Assembly: GCA_007120685.1 (NCBI GenBank)
Contig: SKNG01000261.1
Location: 1-35,438, forward strand
Source of the DNA: Paracoccaceae bacterium
GTDB taxonomy: Bacteria > Pseudomonadota > Alphaproteobacteria > Rhodobacterales > Rhodobacteraceae
Direction: 5' to 3'
DNA length: 35,438 nucleotides
Made by a program: the position numbers and the translations under genes. The notes under the pieces were generated by a model. That model searched no databases. It was not told the DNA's origin and worked only from the letters and a program-made list of their open reading frames with translations. Shown one piece after another: positions 6,708 through 16,918 of this stretch; position 1 is the stretch's first letter; the number at the start of each line of letters is the position of its first letter.

Positions 6708-7541
6708 ATGCGCGTGACACAACTGGCCGTTCTGGGCATCGGCGTGGCCCTGGCAGGCTTCGGGGTCTATATGGCGCAATCCTATGTCGCACAGACGCAG
6801 GCGGCGATTGCCGCCGCGCAGGCCCAGCGGGACAATCAGCCGGCAATCGAAACGCGCGAGGTGCTAGTCGCCGCCCGGGCGCTGCGCTTTGGCGAGCCGA
6901 TAACCGAGGATGTCGTGCGCGCCGTGCCCTGGCCGGCGGACGCCCTGCCGCCGGACGTCTTTCAGGACATGGCAGCGCTTCTGCCCGTAGCCGGACGCCC
7001 GCGCGTGGCGCTGCGCGCCATCGAACCGATGGAACCGCTGATGCGGGTCAAGGTCAGCGAGCCCGGCCAGTCTGCCGGCATTGCCGCCACGCTTTCGCCG
7101 GGCATGCGGGCCTTTACCATCCGTATCGATTCCTCCAGCGGCATCTCGGGCTCGCTGCGTCCGTCCAACCTGGTTGATATATACTGGACGGGGCGGGGCC
7201 GCGACGGCGAGGTGACGCGGCTGATCGGCAGCAATGTGCGGATCATCGCGCTGGACGAGAACGCCGATCAGGACCGCGATTTCACCGGCGTGCCGCGTTC
7301 GGTCACCATCGAGGGCACGCCAGAGAAGGTTGCCACGCTGGCTCAGGGGCAATCGACCGGACGGTTGTCATTGTCGCTGGTGGGGCTGGACGATGCGTCC
7401 GACCTGTCAACCTTCGAGGTGGACCGCCGTTCGCTTCTGGGTTTTGCGCCAGAGGCCGCGCCGACACAAGAGGAACGCTGCAGCATCCGCACCCGGCGCG
7501 GCAACGAGGTGGTTCTGATCGAAATCCCCTGCACCAACTGA
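6708..7541 (+). CDS. cpaB: Flp pilus assembly protein CpaB/RcpC
   Basis: The protein has 277 aa. A single N-terminal hydrophobic segment (about 5-22) anchors or exports it, so it works in the periplasm. A SAF domain (about 47-115, beginning TREVLVAARALRFGEPI) is followed by the RcpC-type region with SGSLRPSNLVDIYW. Two cysteines near the end (C258 and C275) could form a disulphide. CpaB is thought to help assemble or gate the CpaC secretin. AGAGGTG sits just before ATG 6708. It follows the flp terminator, so it needs read-through or its own promoter in the 217-base gap. That gap also holds a short CATGCTGCCGTCATG-type imperfect repeat near 6625. Confidence 0.9.
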   Translation: MRVTQLAVLGIGVALAGFGVYMAQSYVAQTQAAIAAAQAQRDNQPAIETREVLVAARALRFGEPITEDVVRAVPWPADALPPDVFQDMAALLPVAGRPRVALRAIEPMEPLMRVKVSEPGQSAGIAATLSPGMRAFTIRIDSSSGISGSLRPSNLVDIYWTGRGRDGEVTRLIGSNVRIIALDENADQDRDFTGVPRSVTIEGTPEKVATLAQGQSTGRLSLSLVGLDDASDLSTFEVDRRSLLGFAPEAAPTQEERCSIRTRRGNEVVLIEIPCTN

Positions 7542-7844
7542 TCCGCCGGGTAGTCCCTGCCTGGTACGATCCTCGCCCGTCCGCGTCTGGCGCGGCGGGC
7601 GTGCAGGAAAGGCAGGTCGGGTGCGTCAGCGACACGAGTTGTTGCCGTCGCGCCACGGTCTAGCCCCTCTATCTAGCGTCTGCTGGCCCTTTACATACCA
7701 CAAATCGAACATTGATCGGCGAAAGACTTTAAAAGCGCCCTACAAGCATTTGATTCTTGCAATAAAGATCGAATGCATGCATCTTTCTGATCCAAAGGGG
7801 GCCGCTAGACGCCTCAATGTTGGTGATCGAAGAGGCAGGATCAC
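7542..7844. promoter_or_regulatory. Intergenic region cpaB-cpaC with palindromes, probable second promoter region
   Basis: This is a 303-base gap inside an otherwise tight locus. The right half is clearly AT-richer than its surroundings (7685-7800), as promoter regions are. It contains the perfect 10-bp palindrome ATGCATGCAT at 7773-7782, inside a wider inverted repeat AAAGAT (7764-7769)/ATCTTT (7781-7786). I see no clear -35/-10 pair and no gene. Confidence 0.45.
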
Positions 7845-9260
7845 ATGAAATCGGGTAAACTTTTCGCCGCAGGCCTGCTGGGGCTGTCGCTTGCCGGTCT
7901 GGTGGCGCCGGTGGCCGTGCAGGCACAATCGCAGGCGCTGCGCATCACCAATGGCAGCTTCAGTCAGACCCTTGAAGTGGCAATGAACCGCGCGGTGGTC
8001 GTCGACAGCGAGGTCCCCTTCGCGGAACTCTCCATCGCCAATCCGGGCATCGCCGACATTTCCACCCTGTCGGACCGGTCGATCTATGTGCTGGGCAAGG
8101 CGCCGGGGCGCACCACACTGACCATCCTGGCGCCCGATGGCAGCTTAATTTCCAACGTCGAGGTGCGGGTCACACCGGACCTCGCCGAATTCCGCGAGCG
8201 CCTGCGCCAGATTCTGCCCGGCGAATCGATCGAGGTGCGCTCGGCCAATGATGGTATCGTGCTGTCCGGCAACGTCACCTCGATCTCGCGGCTGGACGCG
8301 GCGCTGCAGCTTGCCGAACGCTATGCGCCGGGGCGGGTGTCCAACCTGATGAGCGTCGGCGGCACCCAGCAGGTGATGCTGCGCGTGCGGTTTTCGGAAG
8401 TGCAGCGCAACGTGGCCCGCAACCTGGCGGCCAGCCTTGCCGTTGGCAGCACCAGCCCTTCAGGTTCGTTGCTGGGCAGCGGGGGCTTTTCTTCCGTCGA
8501 TACCGCGCGTGCAGCGCTTTCGGGCAACCCGACGGCCTCTGGCGCGCCGCGTGCCGGTGTCATCAGCGGCTCGCTGGGCATCGGCAGCGTGCAGTTTCAG
8601 GTGTTGCTGGAAGCGCTGGAAAGCAACGGCCTGGCGCGCACCTTGTCCGAGCCCAGCCTGACCGCGCTGTCAGGCCAGGAGGCGGACTTTCTGGCCGGTG
8701 GCGAATTCCCGGTGCCGGTACTGGCCGAAACCGGGCAGGTGACCATCGAATACCGCCCCTTCGGCGTGCAGCTGGCCTTCACCCCGCGCGTGCTCGACGG
8801 CGATGTGATCAATCTGATCCTCAACGCCTCGGTCAGTTCGATCGATCCGTCAACGGTGGCCGCTACTGGTGGCGGGATCCAGATCCCGGCCTTCCGTCGC
8901 CGCCAGACCTCGACCACGGTGGAACTGCGCGACGGCGAGAGCTTTGCCATCGCAGGATTGTTGCAGGATGATTTCCGTGGCGGCACCCGCGCTGTGCCCT
9001 GGCTCAGCGAAATTCCCGTGCTGGGTGCGTTGTTCCGCAGCGCCGAATACCAGCGTGACCAGAGCGAGCTGATCATCTTCGTCACCGCCCATCTGGTTAC
9101 CCCCACCCGTGGCGAGGCACTGATGATGCCCACCGACCGGGTGCGCCTGCCGAACGAAAGCGAGCTGTTCCTGTCCGGCCGGCTGGAAGGTCGCAACGAC
9201 CCCGCCGCAGAGGTGGCACGCCAGGACTTTCGCGGTGGCTACGGCTACGTGATGGATTGA
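7845..9260 (+). CDS. cpaC: Flp pilus secretin CpaC/RcpA
   Basis: The protein has 471 aa with a cleavable signal peptide (about 1-28, ending VQAQ). A secretin N-domain (about 40-110, with VPFAELSIANPGIADI) and a BON-like segment (about 112-185) lead into the secretin domain (about 235-430). The domain ends with the family signature VPWLSEIPVLGALFRS. It forms the ring in the outer membrane through which the pilus passes. GAGGCAGGA lies ahead of ATG 7845. The stop overlaps the region upstream of the next gene, whose ATG is 30 bases on. Confidence 0.93.
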   Translation: MKSGKLFAAGLLGLSLAGLVAPVAVQAQSQALRITNGSFSQTLEVAMNRAVVVDSEVPFAELSIANPGIADISTLSDRSIYVLGKAPGRTTLTILAPDGSLISNVEVRVTPDLAEFRERLRQILPGESIEVRSANDGIVLSGNVTSISRLDAALQLAERYAPGRVSNLMSVGGTQQVMLRVRFSEVQRNVARNLAASLAVGSTSPSGSLLGSGGFSSVDTARAALSGNPTASGAPRAGVISGSLGIGSVQFQVLLEALESNGLARTLSEPSLTALSGQEADFLAGGEFPVPVLAETGQVTIEYRPFGVQLAFTPRVLDGDVINLILNASVSSIDPSTVAATGGGIQIPAFRRRQTSTTVELRDGESFAIAGLLQDDFRGGTRAVPWLSEIPVLGALFRSAEYQRDQSELIIFVTAHLVTPTRGEALMMPTDRVRLPNESELFLSGRLEGRNDPAAEVARQDFRGGYGYVMD

Positions 9261-9289
9261 TCAGGACGCAGGGAACGAGGGAGCGCCCC

Positions 9290-9907
9290 ATGCCGATAAC
9301 CCGCCGTTTCTTCCTGGCCGCGCTGGCCGCCGTTCCGGTTGCCGCCTGCGACAGGGCTCTTCCGATGGGCGAGGACGGCCTGATCGGAGGGCTGGGCGAG
9401 CCGTCCGACCACAACCTGAGGGTGCAGACCGGGCAGTTGCCCTATGCCATGAACCTCGGCGAGCGCTTCGCCCGCGAAGTGCCGACCACGATCAACTTTG
9501 CCTTCGACAGCGCCGCGCTGGATGCCGAGGCGCAGGGGATCCTGCGCCGTCAGGCCGGCTGGATGCGGCAGTTTCCGGAACTGTCTTTCCGGGTCTTCGG
9601 CCATGCCGATCTGGTGGGGCCATCGGCCTATAACCGCCGGCTGGGGATGCGCCGGGCACGCGCCGCCGTGGCCTATCTGCGCCGTCAGGGCGTTGGCCAG
9701 GCAAGGCTGGAGGCCGTTGTCTCGTTGGGCGACACCCAGCCGTTGATCTTTACCCGTGGGCGCGAGCGACAGAACCGGCGGGTTGTGACCGAGGTGTCGG
9801 GCTTCATGCAGCGCCATCCCACGGTGATGAGCGGCCAGTATGCGCAGATCATCCAGCGCGAATTCGTCGAAAGCGCGACCTGGGAACATCCCTTGACCCG
9901 GCGCTGA
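9290..9907 (+). CDS. OmpA-family lipoprotein of the tad locus
   Basis: I chose ATG 9290, with AGGGAG 6-7 bases ahead. An in-frame TTG at 9257 would overlap cpaC and has no ribosome site. The protein has 205 aa. Its lipoprotein signal ends in VAAC, with the lipidated Cys at C20. An OmpA C-terminal, peptidoglycan-binding domain runs from about 67 to 165, with TINFAFDSAALD and the later HADLVGPSAYNRRLGMRRA segment. It probably ties the secretin complex to the wall. In Caulobacter-type loci the position after cpaC is held by cpaD. Here this gene stands there, an arrangement I know from Rhodobacteraceae. The hairpin at 9939-9985 follows. Confidence 0.87.
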   Translation: MPITRRFFLAALAAVPVAACDRALPMGEDGLIGGLGEPSDHNLRVQTGQLPYAMNLGERFAREVPTTINFAFDSAALDAEAQGILRRQAGWMRQFPELSFRVFGHADLVGPSAYNRRLGMRRARAAVAYLRRQGVGQARLEAVVSLGDTQPLIFTRGRERQNRRVVTEVSGFMQRHPTVMSGQYAQIIQREFVESATWEHPLTRR

Positions 9908-10240
9908 CGGACCGCACGCGCAGCAATCCTGTTCCGCGCCGATGACGCCGCGCCCGGCCGCAAGGCCGCGGCGCGGCGTCATCGGCTTGCGCGCGTCGGG
10001 CCTGGGCAGCATGTGCCGACGGCTGATTTCCACAGTGGCGACAAGCCTGTCCTGAACAGGGAAATCGTTCGCGAATTTACCCGTTTTGGCCCCAATCTCG
10101 CCAAGATCATCGTCAAACATCAAGGCATGCCAGGGTACTTGCCGCTGGCCGACCCGCCACATTTGCGGGCCGGGCAGTGGTTCAGGCCCCGATCCTGACC
10201 AGTGCCTCTTGCCGGAAGGCATGCAAACGAGGAGACGATG
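9908..10240. promoter_or_regulatory. Intergenic region before cpaE with a terminator hairpin
   Basis: These 333 bases hold a very stable hairpin (9939-9985, listed separately) and the short repeat CCTGT/ACAGG near 10047. A 61-codon open frame at 10013-10198 has no ribosome site and no recognisable product, so I do not call it. A promoter for cpaE onward is expected here but I could not place it. Confidence 0.45.
9939..9985. terminator. Very stable hairpin with GCAA tetraloop after the OmpA-type gene
   Basis: The 16-base arm CCGATGACGCCGCGCC (9939-9954) pairs perfectly with 9970-9985. A further 5-bp inner stem (CGGCC/GGCCG) is closed by a GCAA tetraloop at 9960-9963, with one bulged C. There is no T run, so it may stabilise the 3' end of the upstream mRNA or assist factor-dependent termination. 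Confidence 0.7.
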
Positions 10241-11491
10241 ATGTCCAGCACTGCCGCGATGAAGCCGGAAACGGCCCCCATCCGCGCCTGCACCGTATCG
10301 CGGGACGTTCAGAATTTCGATCTGCTGATCGAGGACATGGAAATGGAACTGGGCGAGGCCTGGGGCGATCTCACCCTGTCGAACGCCATGAAGTTCCTTG
10401 ATCAGCCCGACGCCCGCAATCTGGAATTCCTGGCCATCGCGCTGGATGACGAGGATGCGGGCAGCATGCCGCAGATCGAGGCGATCATCCAGCGGGCGCG
10501 CGGGTTGAACATCGACGTGATCCTGATCGCCGAGGAACTGGGACCCATTGTCCTGCACCGGCTGTTGCGCTTCGGCGCCAGCGATTTCGTGCCCTATCCG
10601 CTGCCGGAAGGCGCGCTGCATGACGCGATCGAGCGTACCCGGCAGGCTAGCTTCACCCCCGGTGCCGGGGCCAACGGCACGGCGCCCCCGCCTGCGCCGC
10701 ATCTGGGCGGCAAGAAGGGCACCGTCCTGGCGGTGCAACCGCTGGCCGGCGGTGCCGGGGCCACAACCTTCGCGGTGAACCTGGCCTGGGAACTGGCCGG
10801 TCAGGGCGGCAACGAGGCGCCTTCCGTCTGCGTGCTCGATTTCGACCTGCAGACCGGCTCGGTTTCCACCTATCTGGATCTGGCGCGCACCGAGCGGGTG
10901 TTCGAACTGCTGTCGAACACCGCCGTAATGGACCGGGATTTCTTCCTCAGCACGCTGCAGACCTATAACGAGAAGCTGAAGGTGCTGACCGCCGCTGCCG
11001 ACATGCTGCCGCTGGATCTGATCACGCCTGACGATATCGAACGGGTGGTCGAGATGGCGCGGGCCAATTTCGACTTCGTCGTGATCGACATGCCCGGCAC
11101 CGTGGTCCAGTGGACCGAGACCGTGCTTTCCGCGGCCGATTGCTATTTCGCCATGATGGAGCTGGACATGCGCTCGGCGCAGAACGCGCTGCGCCTGATC
11201 CGCGCCCTGAAGGCCGAGGAACTGCCGATGGACAGCCTGCGCTATGTCCTCAACCGCGCGCCGAAATTCACCGACCTTTCGGGCAAGGCCCGCGCCCGCC
11301 GAATGGCCGAAAGCCTGGACATCTCTTTCGAGATGATGCTGCCCGACGGCACCTATCAGGTGACCCACGCCAATGACCACGGCCTGCCGCTGGCGGAGAT
11401 GGCACCGAAGAACCCGCTGCTGAAGGAAATCCGCAAGACCGCGCAGGCGATCATCGAGTCGCGCCGGAACGCGGCCCAGGCCGCGGCCTGA
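10241..11491 (+). CDS. cpaE: Pilus localisation ATPase CpaE/TadZ
   Basis: The protein has 416 aa from ATG 10241. GAGGAG at 10229-10234 is 6 bases ahead; the ATG at 10238 is the alternative. Residues about 15-135 form the receiver-like N-terminal domain, and about 158-400 a MinD/ParA-type ATPase. The P-loop reads LAGGAGATTFAVN (168-180): both lysines of the usual deviant Walker A motif are missing, as in other CpaE/TadZ proteins. It is therefore likely to bind nucleotide weakly or act mainly as a scaffold. The next motifs, VLDFDLQTGS and VVIDMPG, are intact. It marks the cell site where the tad machine is built. It is followed by cpaF after 11 bases. Confidence 0.92.
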   Translation: MSSTAAMKPETAPIRACTVSRDVQNFDLLIEDMEMELGEAWGDLTLSNAMKFLDQPDARNLEFLAIALDDEDAGSMPQIEAIIQRARGLNIDVILIAEELGPIVLHRLLRFGASDFVPYPLPEGALHDAIERTRQASFTPGAGANGTAPPPAPHLGGKKGTVLAVQPLAGGAGATTFAVNLAWELAGQGGNEAPSVCVLDFDLQTGSVSTYLDLARTERVFELLSNTAVMDRDFFLSTLQTYNEKLKVLTAAADMLPLDLITPDDIERVVEMARANFDFVVIDMPGTVVQWTETVLSAADCYFAMMELDMRSAQNALRLIRALKAEELPMDSLRYVLNRAPKFTDLSGKARARRMAESLDISFEMMLPDGTYQVTHANDHGLPLAEMAPKNPLLKEIRKTAQAIIESRRNAAQAAA

Positions 11492-11502
11492 GGGGGACAG
11501 AC

Positions 11503-12968
<1,466 letters not shown>

Positions 12969-12972
<4 letters not shown>

Positions 12973-13937
12973 ACATCGATCCAACCCTCGTCATCTATAT
13001 CCTGATCTTCGCCGGCATCCTGCTGCTGGTCGAGGCGATCTATCTGATGATCTTTGGCCGCTCGATCAGCCTGCATAGCCGGATGAATCGCCGCCTGGAA
13101 AAGATGGATGCCAAGAACAGCCGGGTCGAGGTGATCGAATCGCTGCGCAAGGAGATCACCCAGCACCAGCGCAGCACGGGCATTCCCTTCTACTCGCTGC
13201 TGGCCGAAAAGGCGCTCAAGGCGCAGATTGCCTTTTCGCCCCTGATGCTGATTTTGATGATGGTGGTCCTGGCCGGTACCGCCTTCCTGGCGCTCAGCCT
13301 GGCGACCGAGGCCGCGACCAGTTTGCGCGCCGGGCTGTCGGTGGTGATGGGGGTGGGGGCGATCTGGTTCTGGGTCTCGTCCAAGGCCAACAAGCGGCTG
13401 AGCATGATCGAGTCACAGTTGCCCGACGCCATCGATCTGATCGTGCGCGGGCTGCGCGTGGGCCATCCGTTCAGCCATGCGCTAAGCGCCGCCGCGCGCG
13501 AGATCGCGGACCCCTTGGGCACCGAACTGGGCCTGATCGCCGACGAGGGCGCCTATGGCCGCGATCTGGGCGAGGCGCTGATGGCCTTTGCGCAACGCAT
13601 GGACATGCAGGACCTGCGTTTTCTGGCGGTGGCAGTCAGCATCCAGCAGCAGTCCGGCGGCAATCTGGCCGATATCCTGGACGGGCTGTCGAAAGTGGTG
13701 CGCGCCCGGTTCAAGCTGTTCCGGAAGGTCAGGGCCATTACCGCCGAGGCGAAATGGTCCGGCATGTTCCTGTCCGGCTTTCCCATCGTGGCGATGCTAA
13801 TGATCTCGCTGATCAAGCCGGACTATTATGACGACGTCAAGGAGACCGCGCTGTTCGTTCCCATGGCGCTCGTGGTGTTCGCCCTGTTGATCGTGAACGT
13901 GCTCTACATGCGCAAGATGGTCAACATCAAGGTCTGA
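12969..13937 (+). CDS. tadB: Inner-membrane platform protein TadB
   Basis: The protein has 322 aa. Membrane segments are at about 5-28, 77-97 and 100-125, with two more near the C-terminus (about 265-285 and 295-315). Between them lies a type II secretion F domain (about 155-265), with DAIDLIVRGLRVGHPFSHAL and later SIQQQSGGNLADIL. With TadC it forms the platform on which CpaF acts. The start ATG 12969 overlaps the cpaF stop by 4 bases. Confidence 0.93.
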
Positions 13938-13953
13938 GCGGAGAGGACAGCAG

Positions 13954-14931
13954 ATGGATACGTTTTTTCAGGGTCTTACGATGCCGCTTGGGATGACCGT
14001 TCTGATCGCTGTGGCGGGGATGTTCCTGGTCGGTTTCTCGGTGGTCGGTGGCCGGCAGGAAAGGCCCGATCCGATGACCCGCCTGCGCGAACAGGTGCGC
14101 ACCGGCCGTTCCGCCCCGCGCAGTACGCTGTCTCGGCGCGAGGAGTCGAACGAGCTTCAGAAGCGGCTGGAAAAGTTCAAGTCGTTCCTTGAACCGGCCA
14201 CCGAACAGGAACGGGATGCCGCGCGGCTGGAAATGATCCAGGCCGGCTACGTGGGCCGCAACGCGGTGCGCGATTTCCACGCTGCGAAATTCATCATGGC
14301 GCTCGGCGGGTTGTTGCTGGGGCTTGCCTTCTTCATGGTGACGTCGGACGATCAGGAACGGTCGCTTCTGATGACCGTGCTGCCGATCATGGCGCCGACG
14401 CTGGTGGGCTATTACGTGCCCATCTACTGGGTCAACAAACGCCGCGCCGAACGTCAGGATCAGATTGCCTCCGGCTTTCCGGACGCGCTGGACATGCTGC
14501 TGATCTGCACCGAGGCCGGGCAATCGCTGGATCAGTCCATCAATCGTGTCGGCAAGGAATTGCAGGCCGGCTACCCGGCACTGGCCGAGGAATTTGCCAC
14601 CGTCACGCATGAGACCCGCGCCGGCAAGGACCGGATGGAAGTGCTGAAGGACATGGGCGAACGCTGCGGTAACCCGGATATCCGATCCTTTGCCACGGTG
14701 ATGATCCAATCGGCGACCTATGGCACCTCGGTCGCCGATGCGCTGCGCGTCTATGCCGCCGAAATGCGTGACAAGCGCGTCATGCTGGCCGAGGAAAAGG
14801 CCAATGTGCTGCCTACCAAGTTGACACTCGGCACAATGCTGTTCACCGTGCCCCCGTTGCTGATCATCCTGGTCGGCCCCTCGGTGCATGGCGTGGTCAC
14901 TATGCTCGGTTCGTCAGATTTCGGCCTGTGA
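13954..14931 (+). CDS. tadC: Inner-membrane platform protein TadC
   Basis: The protein has 325 aa and is paralogous to TadB. Hydrophobic segments lie at about 8-28, 112-130, 135-155 and 290-315, and the T2SS F domain is at about 165-285 (DALDMLLICTEAGQSLDQSI). It pairs with TadB in the inner membrane. A GGAGAGGA ribosome site lies in the 16-base gap after tadB. The stop TGA overlaps by one base the ATG of the next gene. Confidence 0.93.
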   Translation: MDTFFQGLTMPLGMTVLIAVAGMFLVGFSVVGGRQERPDPMTRLREQVRTGRSAPRSTLSRREESNELQKRLEKFKSFLEPATEQERDAARLEMIQAGYVGRNAVRDFHAAKFIMALGGLLLGLAFFMVTSDDQERSLLMTVLPIMAPTLVGYYVPIYWVNKRRAERQDQIASGFPDALDMLLICTEAGQSLDQSINRVGKELQAGYPALAEEFATVTHETRAGKDRMEVLKDMGERCGNPDIRSFATVMIQSATYGTSVADALRVYAAEMRDKRVMLAEEKANVLPTKLTLGTMLFTVPPLLIILVGPSVHGVVTMLGSSDFGL

Positions 14932-15497
14932 TGGCCAGACGCTGCGCGGTGGCTGTGCTGGCCTTGGCGCTGGCCGGTTGTGCCGGCGGCGGGGATAACC
15001 CGCTGTCAGACTTCCCGCCTGACCGCTTGCCGGGCGGCGCGATTAGCATTGACGAGGCCGTGGACGGGCTGGAGGTCGGTCACCGCCTGATGGCGGCGGG
15101 CGAGTTCGATCTGGCGCTCAGTGCCTATTTCCGCGCCGCCGCGCAGCAGGGGCCCACGGTTGATGTGCTGTCGGCCATCGGTTCAGCCAATCTGCGGCTG
15201 GGACGGTTGGGTCAGGCCGAACAGATGCTGCGCCGCGCTGTCGAGCGTGATCCGGAATTCGTGCCGGCGCTCAACAACCTGGGCGTGGTGATGGTGGAAC
15301 GCCAGCAGTGGGGGCAGGCGCGGCACTATTTCCAGACCGCCTTTGCCGTCGACAGTGGTCGCGCGCCAGAAATTCGCGAAAACCTGCGACTTGCGCTCGC
15401 AAATCTGCAGGATTCGGGCTATAGTGAGCAAAACAACGATAATTTCGCTCTGGTACGGCGCGGCGACGGACGTTTCCTTCTTCTCGCTACACCCTAG
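14931..15497 (+). CDS. TPR-containing lipoprotein of the tad locus
   Basis: The protein has 188 aa. The signal peptide ends in LAGC, with the lipidated Cys at C17. Tetratricopeptide-like helices follow (about 48-150; for example AIGSANLRLGRLGQAEQMLRRAVERDPEFVPALNNLGVV). It is coupled to tadC, since its ATG overlaps the tadC stop. A GTG three bases earlier is the alternative start. Tad loci usually carry one TPR lipoprotein, TadD, thought to be a pilotin-like or assembly factor. This locus has two in tandem, and either could be the functional TadD. Confidence 0.85.
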   Translation: MARRCAVAVLALALAGCAGGGDNPLSDFPPDRLPGGAISIDEAVDGLEVGHRLMAAGEFDLALSAYFRAAAQQGPTVDVLSAIGSANLRLGRLGQAEQMLRRAVERDPEFVPALNNLGVVMVERQQWGQARHYFQTAFAVDSGRAPEIRENLRLALANLQDSGYSEQNNDNFALVRRGDGRFLLLATP

Positions 15498-15522
15498 AGC
15501 ATCGAGCAGTGAAGGAACCGAC

Positions 15523-16365
15523 ATGCGCTCTATCCAGCGGGTAGCAGTATGTCTGCTGGCGCTTGGCCTTCTGGCCGGGTGCGAGCAGTCTCGTCACGCA
15601 CAGACGGCGCGGGCCATCGACAGCGTTGCCGATATAGACCAGGAAAACATGGCCGAAATGATGCTGGCCGTTTCCGACCCGCGCGAGGCGGTGACCTGGT
15701 TTCGTCAGGCCGCCGACGCCGACCCCGAAAGGCTGAGTTTGCAGCGCGGCCTGGCCCGCTCGCTGGCCCGTTCGGGGCAGGCAGAGGAGTCGATACCGGT
15801 CTGGGACCGCGTGATCGCCCATGCCGAGGCGACGCTGGACGATCAGGTGCAACTGGCCGATGCCCATATCCGCGCCAGCAACTGGGATCAGGCGCGCGCC
15901 GTGCTCGATGCCATCCCGCCCACGCATGAAACCTATCAGCGCTACCGGCTGGAGGCGATGCTGGCCGACTCCCGGCAGCAATGGGACCGCGCCGACCATT
16001 TCTACGAGGTCGCCGCCGGCCTGACCCCGCGGCCCGCCGGGGTTCTGAACAACTGGGGCTTTTCGCGCCTGACCCGAGGCGATGCGCGCGGTGCCGAGCG
16101 GCTGTTCATCGATGCCCTGCGTCACCAGCCTTCGCTCTATACTGCCAAGAACAACCTGGTGCTGGCCCGCGCCGCGCAGCGCCGGTACGAACTGCCGGTC
16201 ATGGAAATCACCCAGACCGAACGCGCGCAGCTTCTGCACACCATGGCACTGGCGGCGATCCGGCAGGGCGATGTCTCGGTCGGCCGGGCGCTGTTGCAAG
16301 AAGCCATCGCCACCCATCCGCAGCATTTCGAGCCCGCGGTGCTGGCACTGCGCGCGCTGGGCTGA
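15523..16365 (+). CDS. tadD: TadD-like TPR lipoprotein
   Basis: The protein has 280 aa. ATG 15523 was chosen because GAAGGA (15511-15516) lies 6 bases ahead and the protein then begins with a lipoprotein signal ending LAGC (C20). The rest is a series of TPR-like helix pairs (about 45-275), including PREAVTWFRQAADADPERLS and RGDARGAERLFIDALRHQPS. TadD is needed for Flp pilus assembly in Aggregatibacter and is thought to act at the outer membrane or periplasm. It is shorter on similarity than on context, so the symbol rests partly on its position between the TPR gene and the peptidase gene. Confidence 0.82.
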   Translation: MRSIQRVAVCLLALGLLAGCEQSRHAQTARAIDSVADIDQENMAEMMLAVSDPREAVTWFRQAADADPERLSLQRGLARSLARSGQAEESIPVWDRVIAHAEATLDDQVQLADAHIRASNWDQARAVLDAIPPTHETYQRYRLEAMLADSRQQWDRADHFYEVAAGLTPRPAGVLNNWGFSRLTRGDARGAERLFIDALRHQPSLYTAKNNLVLARAAQRRYELPVMEITQTERAQLLHTMALAAIRQGDVSVGRALLQEAIATHPQHFEPAVLALRALG

Positions 16366-16381
16366 CGGCGGGACCGGGCAG

Positions 16382-16882
16382 ATGATGATGTCGCAATCCG
16401 CCTCCGCCGCGCTCTGGCTGCTTGTCCTTGCCACGCCGGTTGCGCTTTGGGTCGTCTACAGCGACCTGAGATCGATGCGCATTCCCAACCTGGCGGTGCT
16501 GGCGCTGCTCGTCATCTTCGCGGTGGTTGGCCTTCTTACCCTGCCGATATCCACCTGGGCCTGGGCCTGGCTGCATTTCGCGGTGGTGTTGCTGATCGGC
16601 TTCCTGCTCAGCCTCACCGGCGGGTTCGGTGCGGGCGACGCCAAGTTCGCCGCTGCCATGGCGCCCTTCGTGGCACTGGGCGATCTGCGGCTTTTTCTGG
16701 TGTTGCTGGGCGCGGTGATCGTCAGCGCCTTCGTCGCGCATCGGCTGGCGCGCCGCATTACCCCCCTTCGGCGCCTCGCCCCGCATTGGGAAAGCTGGGA
16801 ACGAAAAGAGTTCCCGATGGGCCTCGCGCTGGGTCCGACGTTAATCTTTTATCTGGCTTTGGCCAGCATCTATGGCAGTTGA
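16382..16882 (+). CDS. cpaA: Prepilin peptidase CpaA/TadV
   Basis: The protein has 166 aa and is a polytopic membrane aspartic protease of the short Flp type, without the N-terminal methylase part of PilD. The two catalytic aspartates are visible: D28 in YSDLRSMRIPN and D86 in GFGAGDAKF, the GxGD motif. It removes the leader of the Flp pilin. There are three in-frame ATGs in a row (16382, 16385, 16388) and the ribosome site is poor, so the start is uncertain by two codons. It lies 16 bases after tadD. Confidence 0.92.
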   Translation: MMMSQSASAALWLLVLATPVALWVVYSDLRSMRIPNLAVLALLVIFAVVGLLTLPISTWAWAWLHFAVVLLIGFLLSLTGGFGAGDAKFAAAMAPFVALGDLRLFLVLLGAVIVSAFVAHRLARRITPLRRLAPHWESWERKEFPMGLALGPTLIFYLALASIYGS

Positions 16883-16918
16883 CCGGCCTCAGCCCGGCCT
16901 TGTAGCAGGAGTCTTGTC

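Noticed and set aside
9257-9289. TTG start for the OmpA-type lipoprotein
   Set aside because: It would overlap the cpaC stop, lacks a ribosome site, and would place 11 extra residues before a standard lipoprotein signal.
10013-10198. Small open frame between the OmpA-type gene and cpaE
   Set aside because: Poor start context, no ribosome site, 61 codons with no recognisable feature; more likely leader or promoter DNA.
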